Source: Nocardioides plantarum (lineage in GTDB: Bacteria > Actinomycetota > Actinomycetes > Propionibacteriales > Nocardioidaceae). From it: a stretch of DNA of 64,000 nucleotides. The stretch is from assembly GCF_006346395.1 (NCBI RefSeq), contig NZ_VDMS01000003.1, forward strand, positions 62,001-126,000. Reading direction: 5' to 3'. The position numbers and the translations under genes are program-made. Shown here piece by piece: positions 14,881 through 24,716 of this stretch (positions are counted from its first letter, which is position 1; each line of letters begins with the position of its first letter). The notes beneath the pieces are model-generated. The model did not search any database. It had not been told where the DNA came from and saw only the letters and a list, made by a program, of their open reading frames with translations.

Positions 14881-14897
14881 CTCAACCTGAGGTTGAG
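14881..14897. promoter_or_regulatory. Palindromic operator candidate upstream of the second MerR gene
   Basis: CTCAACCTGAGGTTGAG is a perfect 8-bp-arm palindrome with a central G, placed 2 nt after the nuclease stop and 129 nt before the MerR start. A further half-site, GGGTTG, follows directly. The arrangement suits MerR autoregulation; the same half-site occurs in the garA leader. Confidence 0.5.
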
Positions 14898-15026
14898 GGT
14901 TGCGACACGCCGAGAGGTTCTTTGACCGACCGCACCGGGCGCCGTACCTTGAAGTCCTTCGCTGTAACTCCATGCGTGTCATCACGGCACCTTCCCCGGA
15001 GCGAAGTAGACCTCACGGAGGACCGT

Positions 15027-15629
15027 GTGAACGAGCAGAAGCCGCACCACGACGCTGTCGACAGCGTCATCGTCGAGTCTGCCGAGGAGCAGGGTCTGCT
15101 CTTCACCGACGAGCTCTCCACGGTTCCCAGCGACCAGGGCTACCGCGGTCCGACCGCGTGCAGCGCGGCCGGCATCACCTACCGGCAGCTCGACTACTGG
15201 GCCCGCACCGGGCTCATCGAGCCGACCGTGCGAGGCGCCAAGGGGTCGGGCTCGCAGCGCCTCTACTCCTTCCGCGACATCCTGATCCTCAAGATCATCA
15301 AGCGCCTCCTCGACGCCGGCATCTCGCTGCAGCAGATCCGCACCGCGGTCGGCCACCTGCGCGAGCGCGGCACCGACGACCTGACCCACGTCACGCTGAT
15401 GAGCGACGGTGCGTCGGTCTACGAGTGCACCTCCAACGACGAGGTCATCGACCTGCTCCAGGGCGGTCAGGGCGTGTTCGGCATCGCCATCGGCGGCGTC
15501 TGGCGCGAGATCGAGGGCACCCTCGCCGAGCTGCCCAGCGAGCGCGCCGACGAGCCCGCCGCCACCAACGACACGCCGTCCGCCGCCGACGAGCTCGCCG
15601 TACGCCGTCAGGCCCGCAACGCCGGCTGA
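15027..15629 (+). CDS. MerR-family transcriptional regulator (Rv1830/McdR-like)
   Basis: A 200-residue MerR protein. After about 45 variable residues comes the DNA-binding domain: GPTACSAAGITYRQLDYWAR then TGLIEPTVRGAKGSGSQRLYSFRDI. A dimerisation helix (ILKIIKRLLDAGISLQQIRTA) and a small C-terminal domain with SDGASVYECTSNDEV and GQGVFGIAIGGV follow. No effector-binding cysteines of metal-type MerR proteins are present. GTG 15027 was chosen because GGAGG lies 5 nt upstream. M. tuberculosis Rv1830 occupies the same position (from memory). It is followed by palindromic repeats and the gcvP riboswitch. Confidence 0.85.
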   Translation: MNEQKPHHDAVDSVIVESAEEQGLLFTDELSTVPSDQGYRGPTACSAAGITYRQLDYWARTGLIEPTVRGAKGSGSQRLYSFRDILILKIIKRLLDAGISLQQIRTAVGHLRERGTDDLTHVTLMSDGASVYECTSNDEVIDLLQGGQGVFGIAIGGVWREIEGTLAELPSERADEPAATNDTPSAADELAVRRQARNAG

Positions 15630-15647
15630 TCCACCGTCCTCCACGCT

Positions 15648-15716
15648 GACCCGTCGCCCGTGGGCGACGGGTCAGCGTCGTTTTCGGGGTGACCCGTCGC
15701 CCATGGGCGACGGGTC
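15648..15716. repeat. Two 26-bp palindromes, 43-bp period (locus 1)
   Basis: Copy A (15648-15673) and copy B (15691-15716) have arms GACCCGTCGCCC and GGGCGACGGGTC. B is a perfect palindrome with centre AT; A has centre GT. The 17-nt spacer is unlike the spacers at the second locus. Copy A begins 19 nt after the MerR stop and could terminate its transcript (a TTTT lies 7 nt past A). Copy B ends 4 nt before the gcvP -10 element and covers its -35 region. Confidence 0.9.
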
Positions 15717-15719
15717 GGC

Positions 15720-15725
15720 TAGATT
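15720..15725 (+). promoter_or_regulatory. Probable -10 element of the gcvP riboswitch transcript
   Basis: TAGATT lies 17 nt before the first base-paired position of the glycine aptamer, so the transcript would begin just upstream of the aptamer. The -35 region falls inside palindrome copy B. Confidence 0.5.
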
Positions 15726-15741
15726 GGCGGGGCTGACGATC

Positions 15742-15824
15742 CCGCGCGGGAGAGTCTTCAGCAGCACCGAAGCGCCGAAGGGGCAATTCCTCCCCGGAAC
15801 CTCTCAGGCACCCGGACCGCGCGG
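15742..15824 (+). ncRNA. Glycine riboswitch, single aptamer
   Basis: The glycine aptamer core is present in order: GGGAGAG at the 5' side, GCGCCGAAGGGGCAA in the middle, and CTCTCAGGC then GGACCG on the 3' side. Stem P1 is formed by CCGCGCGG at 15742-15749 with CCGCGCGG at 15817-15824. Only one complete aptamer is visible. The following 91 nt contain a CCCCC / GGGGG pairing (about 15842-15880), a plausible expression platform, and AGGAG 5 nt before the gcvP start. Glycine binding would adjust gcvP expression, usually switching it on. Confidence 0.93.
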
Positions 15825-15915
15825 AGCAGGCACCTGTGGAGCCCCCCGACCAGATTCTTGGCGAGGGTGACAGAGGGGGAGGGCCGTCCGTGATCGTGCG
15901 ATCCCAGGAGCCCTC

Positions 15916-18833
<2,918 letters not shown>

Positions 18834-18837
<4 letters not shown>

Positions 18838-20075
18838 GCCTGGCCGCCCGGCTGACCGCCCTCCAGCACGACGGTCGGCTCCCGTCGGTCGTGGGCGGCG
18901 TCCTGCGCGACGGCGCCCTGGTCGAGACCGCCGGGGTGTCCGCGGACCCCGCGACGGCCTACCGGATCGGGTCGATCACCAAGACGCTCACCGCGGTGCT
19001 CGTCGTCCAGCTCCGCGACGAGGGGCTGCTCACGCTCGACGACCGGCTCGGGGCCCACCTGCCCGGCGTGGGCTACGCCGACCTGACCCTCGCCGACCTG
19101 CTCGGTCACACCGGCGGCATGCAGAGCGAGCCGGCCGGGCCCTGGTGGGAGCGGTCGACCGGGGGCTCGTTCGCCGAGCTGGCCGCCGCCCACGACGGGT
19201 CGGGCGCCGTGAGCCGCCCGGGCGACTACTTCCACTACTCCAACCTCGGCTACGGCCTGCTCGGCGAGGTCGTCGCCCGGCTGCGCGGCGCGTCGTGGTG
19301 GGAGGTCGTGCAGACGCGGCTGCTCGCACCCCTCGCCATGACCCGTACGACGTGGGGCCCGGTCGCCCCGCACGCCCGGGGTCACAGCGTCGGCCACCTC
19401 ACCGGCGTCCTCCACGACGAGCCGCACACCGACACCGGGGCGATGGCCCCGGCCGGGCAGCTCTGGAGCACCGTCGCCGACCTCGCGGTGTGGGCCACGG
19501 TCCTGGCCGGGCGGCGGCCCGACGTCCTGGCCGCCTCGAGCATCGCCGAGATGTCGACGCCCCGGCTCGACCCGGGCTACGGCCTGGGCCTGCGGCTGGT
19601 CGACCTCGACGGACGCGGCCTGGTCGGACACACCGGCTCGATGCCGGGCTTCCTCGCCTCGCTGTTCGTCGACCCGGTCAGCGGCGACGGCACCATCGCG
19701 CTCGCCGACGCGACCACCGGGCTCGACGCCGACCGGGTGGCCCACGCGCTCCTCACCGGTACGCCGCCCCGACTCCCCGTGCCGTGGGTGCCGTCCACCA
19801 CGGTGCCGGCCGCCGTCGAGCCGCTGCTGGGCGTCTGGTTCTGGGGCAACACCGCCACGGAGTGGCGCTGGCAGCACGAGCGGCTCGAGGTCCGCGCCCT
19901 GCAGGGCGGCACGCTCAGCCACACCTTCGAGGTACGCCCCGACGGCCGGGTCGTCGGCGCCACCGGCTACCACCGTGGCGAGACCCTGCACGCGCACGAG
20001 CACCACCTGGAGTGCGCGACCTTCGTCTACACCCGCACTCCCTACGACCCGCGCGCCCCGATCCCCGGCCCGTGA
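18834..20075 (+). CDS. Serine beta-lactamase-like hydrolase (class C / DD-peptidase fold)
   Basis: A 413-residue penicillin-binding-protein-like serine hydrolase. The catalytic serine and lysine are in GSITKTL (SxxK); the Tyr motif is HYSNLGYG (YxN); the third motif is VGHTGSMPG (HTG in place of KTG). A C-terminal domain of about 100 residues follows [12 protein letters not shown]. No signal peptide or membrane segment is seen, so it is probably cytoplasmic. Such proteins include esterases and D-amino-acid peptidases, and antibiotic hydrolysis cannot be assumed. The GTG overlaps the gcvP stop (GTGA), so it is coupled to gcvP and the riboswitch, though no metabolic link is obvious. Confidence 0.85.
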
Positions 20076-20108
20076 CGGCCCTCCCACCGGTCGTTCACCC
20101 CGATCGGA

Positions 20109-20114
20109 TAGGAC
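20109..20114 (+). promoter_or_regulatory. Possible -10 element before the CYTH-CHAD gene
   Basis: TAGGAC ends 7 nt before the GTG at 20122. The last base departs from the TANNNT pattern seen at other starts. Confidence 0.3.
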
Positions 20115-20121
20115 TGGTCCC

Positions 20122-21633
20122 GTGACGGACCACCACGAGGTCGAGAGGGCCTACGCCCTGGGGCCAGACGACGTCCTGCCCGACTTCGCCGCGCTGACGG
20201 CGGTGGCCTCGGTGACCGAGCCGCGCACGGCGACCCTCGCCGCGACGTACCTCGACACCGACGACCTGTCCCTGATCTGCGCCGGCGTCACGCTGCGTCG
20301 TCGTACCGGCGGGGACGACGCGGGCTGGCACCTCAAGATCCCGGCGGGCGACGGCCGCGACGAGGTGCACCTGCCGCTGGGGGAGTCCGACGTCGTCCCG
20401 GCCACGCTCGCGCACACCGTGCTGGGGTGGACCCGCGGGCGCGACCTGGGCCCGGTCGCGACGATCGTGACCGAGCGCACGACGTCTCTGCTCCTCGACG
20501 CCGACGGCGCGGTGCTGGCCGAGGTGGCCGACGACGTCGTGGTCGGCACCCCGATCGACGGGCCTGCCGCTGCCGCTGCCATCAGCTGGCGCGAGCTCGA
20601 GATCGAGCTCGTGGGGGCCGGACCCGTGCTGCTCGACGCGGCCGACGCCCTGCTGGCCGCGGCCAGCGACATCCACCCCCGCACCGAGCAGCGCAAGATC
20701 GGCACGGTCCTCGCCGAGCGGCTCGCGGGGTTCCCGGCGCCTCCCGAGCCGGATCGCGACGGCACTGCGGGGCCGGTGCTGCACGCCCGGCTCCTCGACC
20801 AGGTGGCCGAGCTGCGCCGCCGCGACTGCGACGTACGACGCGGCGCCGACGACGGTGTCCACCGGCTGCGGGTGGCCTGCCGACGGCTGCGGGGTGCGCT
20901 GGCGACCTACCGGCCGCTGCTCGACCGCGACGTCACCGACCCCGTCCGCGCCGACCTGCAGTGGCTCGCGCGCAGCCTCGGCGACGCCCGCGACGCCGAG
21001 GTCTCCCTCGACCGGCTGCGCGGCCTGGTCGACGACCTCGACCCCGACCTCGTCGTCGGACCCGTACGCCGTCGCCTCGAGGACCACTACGGCGCCCACC
21101 TCCGCGACACGGCGGCGGGTGCCGGCGAGACGCTCGGCTCGCCCCGCTACCTCCGCCTGCTCGACCAGCTCGACGACCTGGTGGTCGACCCGCCCTGGAC
21201 CGACGCCGCGGACGAGCCCGCCGACGACCTCGTCGACCTCGTGGCCCGCGACCACAAGCGGTTGCGCACCCGCGTCCGCCGCGCGCGCACGGCGGAGCCG
21301 GCCGAGCGCGAGGAGGCGCTGCACGACGCCCGCAAGGCCGCCAAGCGGCTCCGCTACGCCTGCGAGGTGCTCGAGCCGGCGTGGGGCCGCGACGCCAAGC
21401 GGCTGCGCAAGGCGGCGCAGGAGGTGACCCGGGTGCTCGGAGACCGTCAGGACGCCGCGGTCGCGCGTGCCGACCTCCTCGCGATCTCCGAGGAGGCGAC
21501 CGCCCACGGCGAGAGCTCCTTCACCTACGGGGTGCTCCACGCTCGCGAGGCCGCGCGCGACGAGGACCGCGACGCCGCCTTCGACCGTGCCTGGGCTCAC
21601 CTGCGCGGGACGAAGGACGACCTGCTCGGGTGA
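20122..21633 (+). CDS. CYTH and CHAD domain protein
   Basis: A 503-residue two-domain protein. The N-terminal CYTH domain (about 1-200) starts with HHEVERAYAL, equivalent to the ExExK/ExExR signature of triphosphate tunnel enzymes but with an altered third charged position; TYLDTDDLSL, GVTLRRRTG and WRELEIELVG are family-like. The C-terminal CHAD domain (about 215-500) is rich in His and Arg (DDGVHRLRVACRRLRGALAT; LHDARKAAKRLRYACEVLEP), a pattern that binds inorganic polyphosphate. It is likely involved in polyphosphate or triphosphate metabolism; hydrolase activity is not assured. The neighbouring peptidase gene converges 3 nt away. Confidence 0.88.
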   Translation: MTDHHEVERAYALGPDDVLPDFAALTAVASVTEPRTATLAATYLDTDDLSLICAGVTLRRRTGGDDAGWHLKIPAGDGRDEVHLPLGESDVVPATLAHTVLGWTRGRDLGPVATIVTERTTSLLLDADGAVLAEVADDVVVGTPIDGPAAAAAISWRELEIELVGAGPVLLDAADALLAAASDIHPRTEQRKIGTVLAERLAGFPAPPEPDRDGTAGPVLHARLLDQVAELRRRDCDVRRGADDGVHRLRVACRRLRGALATYRPLLDRDVTDPVRADLQWLARSLGDARDAEVSLDRLRGLVDDLDPDLVVGPVRRRLEDHYGAHLRDTAAGAGETLGSPRYLRLLDQLDDLVVDPPWTDAADEPADDLVDLVARDHKRLRTRVRRARTAEPAEREEALHDARKAAKRLRYACEVLEPAWGRDAKRLRKAAQEVTRVLGDRQDAAVARADLLAISEEATAHGESSFTYGVLHAREAARDEDRDAAFDRAWAHLRGTKDDLLG

Positions 21634-21636
21634 GCG

Positions 21637-23028
21637 TCACATGGCCTGCGACACGCTCGACATGTTGAAGTCGGGGATGCGCAGCGCCGGGGTGGCGGTG
21701 CGCGAGAAGTAGTCGTCGCCCCACTCGCGGCTGAAGCTCGGGACGGTGGCCGAGGCGTGGCTGAAGCGGCGGAGCAGGTCGATCGGGCTCTCGTTCCAGC
21801 GGAAGTTGTTGACCGAGCCGGTGATCTCGCCGTTCTCGACGAGGTAGACCCCGTCCCGGGTCAGCCCGGTGAGCAGCAGCGACTGGGCGTCGACCTCGCG
21901 GATGTACCAGAGGCAGGTCAGCAGCAGTCCGCGCTCGGTGCCGGCGACCAGGTCGTCGATCGTCCCGGCGCCGGAGTCGATGTCGAGGACCAGGTTGTCG
22001 ACGGCCGGGGTGACCGGCTGCGACGTCATCGTGGCGGTGTGCCGGGTCTGCAGCAGCGCGGCGAGCTCGCCGTCGCGAATCCAGTCGGTGCGGCCGAGGG
22101 GGAGCCCGTTGTCGTAGACCGAGCTCTCGCTGCCCGACGACGTCGCCACGTTGAACGGCGCGCACTGCAGCCGGTCGTGCGCCGGGTCGCTGTAGAGGTG
22201 GACGCCGGGCGAGGCGATCCGCTCGCCGATGCGGGTGCCGGTGGGCCGCCGGCTGTAGACGGACTGGCCCTCCCAGGCGTCGCGGGCCCCGGCGTACCAG
22301 TAGGCGTCGATCATCACGTCGGCCACGGCCGTCGGCGGCAGGATCGTGTCGTAGCGGCCCGCGGGCAGGTCGACGCGCCGGCTGCCCCAGGCCAGGCGCT
22401 GCGCGACCTCGGCGTCGATGGCGAGGGCGTCGACGTCGGCGAAGTCGCGGGTCGCCCCACCGACCCAGGCGCTCTCGGTGAGCGCGGCGTTCTTGCCGGT
22501 GCAGCCGTAGTGGCCGGTGGGCTGCACGTGCCGCAGGCGCAGGCCGGTCGAGGAGCCGAGGTAGGTCGTGGTCACCTCGTGGTTGACGAACCCGTAGAGG
22601 ATCCGGCCGCCGGCCTGGGCTCGCCCGAAGGCCTCGCCGAGGGCCGGCGCGAACGCGTCGTAGACGTGGATGTCGGTGGGCTCGGGGGCGTCGTCCCAGG
22701 CGGGGCTGGCGGGGGAGTCGGCGGCGGTGACCAGGGGGTTGCGGTCCTCGGCGGGCGAGGCGGCCCGCGCGGCCGCGTCGGCCGCCTTGACCAGGTCGGT
22801 GACCTGGGCCTGCGTGGTCGCGCTGCCGGTGACCGAGCCGGTCGCCTCGCCGACGAACGAGACGACCGTGACGGTCAGGCCGTGCATCACGCCGTTGGTG
22901 GTGAGGGTGTTGTTGGCCCACCGGAGGTTGGCGCTGGTGTGGTCGCGGACGATGACGATGCAGTCGTCGGCGGTCGTGGCGACCAGCGCCTGCTCGACCA
23001 GCGACTGGGGGTTGGTCGGGGTGGCCAT
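21637..23028 (-). CDS. tldE: TldE/PmbA-like metalloprotease subunit
   Basis: A 463-residue member of the TldD/PmbA peptidase family lacking the HExxxH zinc motif, as expected for the TldE partner. Family strings include RDHTSANLRWANNTLTTNG at the N-terminus, PAGRYDTILPPTAVADVM in the centre, and LLLTGLTRDGVYLVENGEI near the C-terminus. TldD-TldE heterodimers degrade unfolded or modified peptides, and mature ribosomal peptides in some species. The ATG at 23028 shares one base with the tldD stop (TGATG), so translation is coupled. The frame is also open far upstream but that part is antisense-like noise within tldD. Confidence 0.9.
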   Translation of the reverse strand: MATPTNPQSLVEQALVATTADDCIVIVRDHTSANLRWANNTLTTNGVMHGLTVTVVSFVGEATGSVTGSATTQAQVTDLVKAADAAARAASPAEDRNPLVTAADSPASPAWDDAPEPTDIHVYDAFAPALGEAFGRAQAGGRILYGFVNHEVTTTYLGSSTGLRLRHVQPTGHYGCTGKNAALTESAWVGGATRDFADVDALAIDAEVAQRLAWGSRRVDLPAGRYDTILPPTAVADVMIDAYWYAGARDAWEGQSVYSRRPTGTRIGERIASPGVHLYSDPAHDRLQCAPFNVATSSGSESSVYDNGLPLGRTDWIRDGELAALLQTRHTATMTSQPVTPAVDNLVLDIDSGAGTIDDLVAGTERGLLLTCLWYIREVDAQSLLLTGLTRDGVYLVENGEITGSVNNFRWNESPIDLLRRFSHASATVPSFSREWGDDYFSRTATPALRIPDFNMSSVSQAM

Positions 23029-24554
23029 CAGTTGCCGCCCTCCTCGAGGGTGTTGAGGATCCGTACGTCGCGGAACAGCGACGTGGGGCAGCCGTGGCTG
23101 ACCGCCGCGACCTGCCCGGGCTGGGCCTTGCCGCAGTTGAACGCACCGCCGAGGACCCAGGTGTCGCGGTTGCCGACCGCCTCCATCGAGCCCCAGAAGT
23201 CGGTCGTCGTCGCCTGGTAGGCGACGTCGCGCACCTGGCCGACGAGCTCGCCGTCCTTGATCGTGTGGAACCGCTGGCCGGTGAACTGGAAGTTGAACCG
23301 CTGCATGTCGATCGACCAGGACTTGTCGCCGACGACGTAGAGGCCGCGCTCGACCCGGCCGATCAGGTCGGCGGTGCTGGGTCCGGTCGGGTCGGGGTCG
23401 GGCTGCAGCGACACGTTGGCCATCCGCTGGATCGGGATGTGGCCGGGGGAGTCGGCGTAGGCGCAGCCGTTGGACCGCCCGCCGTTGAGCTCGGGGAGCA
23501 TCACGCCCATCGGGCGGTCGAGCTGGTAGCCGACCAGCACCCCGTCGCGGACGATGTCCCAGCGCTGGGTCTCGACGCCCTCGTCGTCGTACCCGACGGT
23601 GGCCAGGCCGTGCTCCTGGGTGCGGTCGCCGGTCACGTTCATGACGCCGGAGCCGTACTGCAGCGTGCCGAGCTTGTTGATCGTCGCGAACGAGGTGCCC
23701 GCGTAGTTGGCCTCGTAGCCGAGCGCCCGGTCGAGCTCGGTGGCGTGGCCGATCGACTCGTGGATCGTCAGCCACAGGTTGCTGGGGTGGATGACCAGGT
23801 CGTAGGTGCCGGCCTCGACGCTGGGGGCCTTGAGCTTCTCGGCCAGCAGCTCGGGGACCTCGTCGAGCTCGGCGTCCCAGTCCCAGGCGCCCTCGGCGGC
23901 CGTGCCCGTGACGTACTCCCAGCCGCGGCCGACGGGCGGGGCGATGCTGGCCATCGAGTCGAACGTGTCGGCCCCGGCGCCCATCGCCTCGAACCCCGGC
24001 TGCATCCGCACCCGCTGCTGGGTGGTGCGGGTGCCGGCGAGGTCGGCGTAGTACTTGTTCTCCTGGACCTGCTGGAGGTAGGCCGTGGCGTGGTCGACCG
24101 CGGACCCCGTGCGCAGCCGCTGGGTCCAGTCGACCAGCACGGCCACCTTGTCGGCGGTCGGGACCTCGAGCGGGTTGGTCCGGTAGGCGCTGACCCAGGT
24201 GACGTCGTCGTAGACCGGCTCGTCGGCGATCTCGACGGGCCTGGTCGTCATACCGGAGGCGACGACCGCGACCGCGACGGCGGTCTCGGCCACCCGCACG
24301 GCCTCCTCGGGCGTCAGCACCACCCCGGCCGCGAAGCCCCACGAGCCCTGGTGGATGACGCGGACGGCGAACCCGAGGTCCTCGGCGTCGCTGGCGCCCT
24401 GGAGCGCCCCGTCCCGCACCCGCAGGCTCTGGTAGCGGACCCGCTCGAACCGGAAGTCGGCGTGGGTGACGCCGAGCTCCCGGGCGCGGGTGAGGGCGGC
24501 GTCGCCGAGCGCCCGGTAGGGCAGGTCGGTGAAGGTCGGGTCGAGACCACTCAT
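23028..24554 (-). CDS. tldD: TldD-like zinc metalloprotease, catalytic subunit
   Basis: A 508-residue peptidase of the TldD family. The zinc motif HESIGHATE (HExxxH) lies near residue 260; other strings are NVTGDRTQEHGLATVGYDDEG and LNGGRSNGCAYADSPGH. A GGAFNCGKAQPGQVAAVSHG segment near the C-terminus is typical. Together with TldE it forms a heterodimer with a closed proteolytic chamber. The ATG at 24554 lies 7 nt after TAGGTT, marking the start despite an open frame upstream that runs into the palindromic repeats. No substrate peptide gene was found nearby. Confidence 0.92.
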   Translation of the reverse strand: MSGLDPTFTDLPYRALGDAALTRARELGVTHADFRFERVRYQSLRVRDGALQGASDAEDLGFAVRVIHQGSWGFAAGVVLTPEEAVRVAETAVAVAVVASGMTTRPVEIADEPVYDDVTWVSAYRTNPLEVPTADKVAVLVDWTQRLRTGSAVDHATAYLQQVQENKYYADLAGTRTTQQRVRMQPGFEAMGAGADTFDSMASIAPPVGRGWEYVTGTAAEGAWDWDAELDEVPELLAEKLKAPSVEAGTYDLVIHPSNLWLTIHESIGHATELDRALGYEANYAGTSFATINKLGTLQYGSGVMNVTGDRTQEHGLATVGYDDEGVETQRWDIVRDGVLVGYQLDRPMGVMLPELNGGRSNGCAYADSPGHIPIQRMANVSLQPDPDPTGPSTADLIGRVERGLYVVGDKSWSIDMQRFNFQFTGQRFHTIKDGELVGQVRDVAYQATTTDFWGSMEAVGNRDTWVLGGAFNCGKAQPGQVAAVSHGCPTSLFRDVRILNTLEEGGN

Positions 24555-24561
24555 GCTCGCG

Positions 24562-24567
24562 AACCTA
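24562..24567 (-). promoter_or_regulatory. Probable -10 element, leaderless promoter of tldD
   Basis: TAGGTT on the minus strand ends 7 nt before the ATG at 24554; palindromic repeat copy C begins 38 bp farther upstream. Confidence 0.45.
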
Positions 24568-24604
24568 TCCGCAGGCCGTCGGTCTCGGCGACCGGGTTGA
24601 CGTC

Positions 24605-24716
24605 GACCCGTCGCCCATGGGCGACGGGTCACCGAGAAATCTGCGCCGACCCGTCGCCCATGGGCGACGGGTCAGCGAGAGACGTACGTCGACCCGTCGC
24701 CCGTGGCGGACGGGTC
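24605..24716. repeat. Three 26-bp palindromes, 43-bp period (locus 2)
   Basis: Copies at 24605-24630, 24648-24673 and 24691-24716 share arms GACCCGTCGCCC and GGGCGACGGGTC with locus 1. The first two are perfect palindromes with centre AT; the third has changes in the centre and right arm. Start-to-start distance is exactly 43 bp each time; the 17-nt spacers differ in sequence. The last copy overlaps the first two bases of the sbcC stop codon (24715-24717), and the array fills the gap between sbcC and the tldD promoter. Confidence 0.9.

Noticed and set aside
15825..15915. Second glycine aptamer
   Set aside because: GTGACAGAGG resembles part of a tandem aptamer tail, but the GCGCCGAAGG core and CTCTCAGG strand are not repeated here.
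21637..24554. RiPP-maturation locus around TldD/TldE
   Set aside because: No short precursor peptide, cyclodehydratase or exporter was found around the pair.
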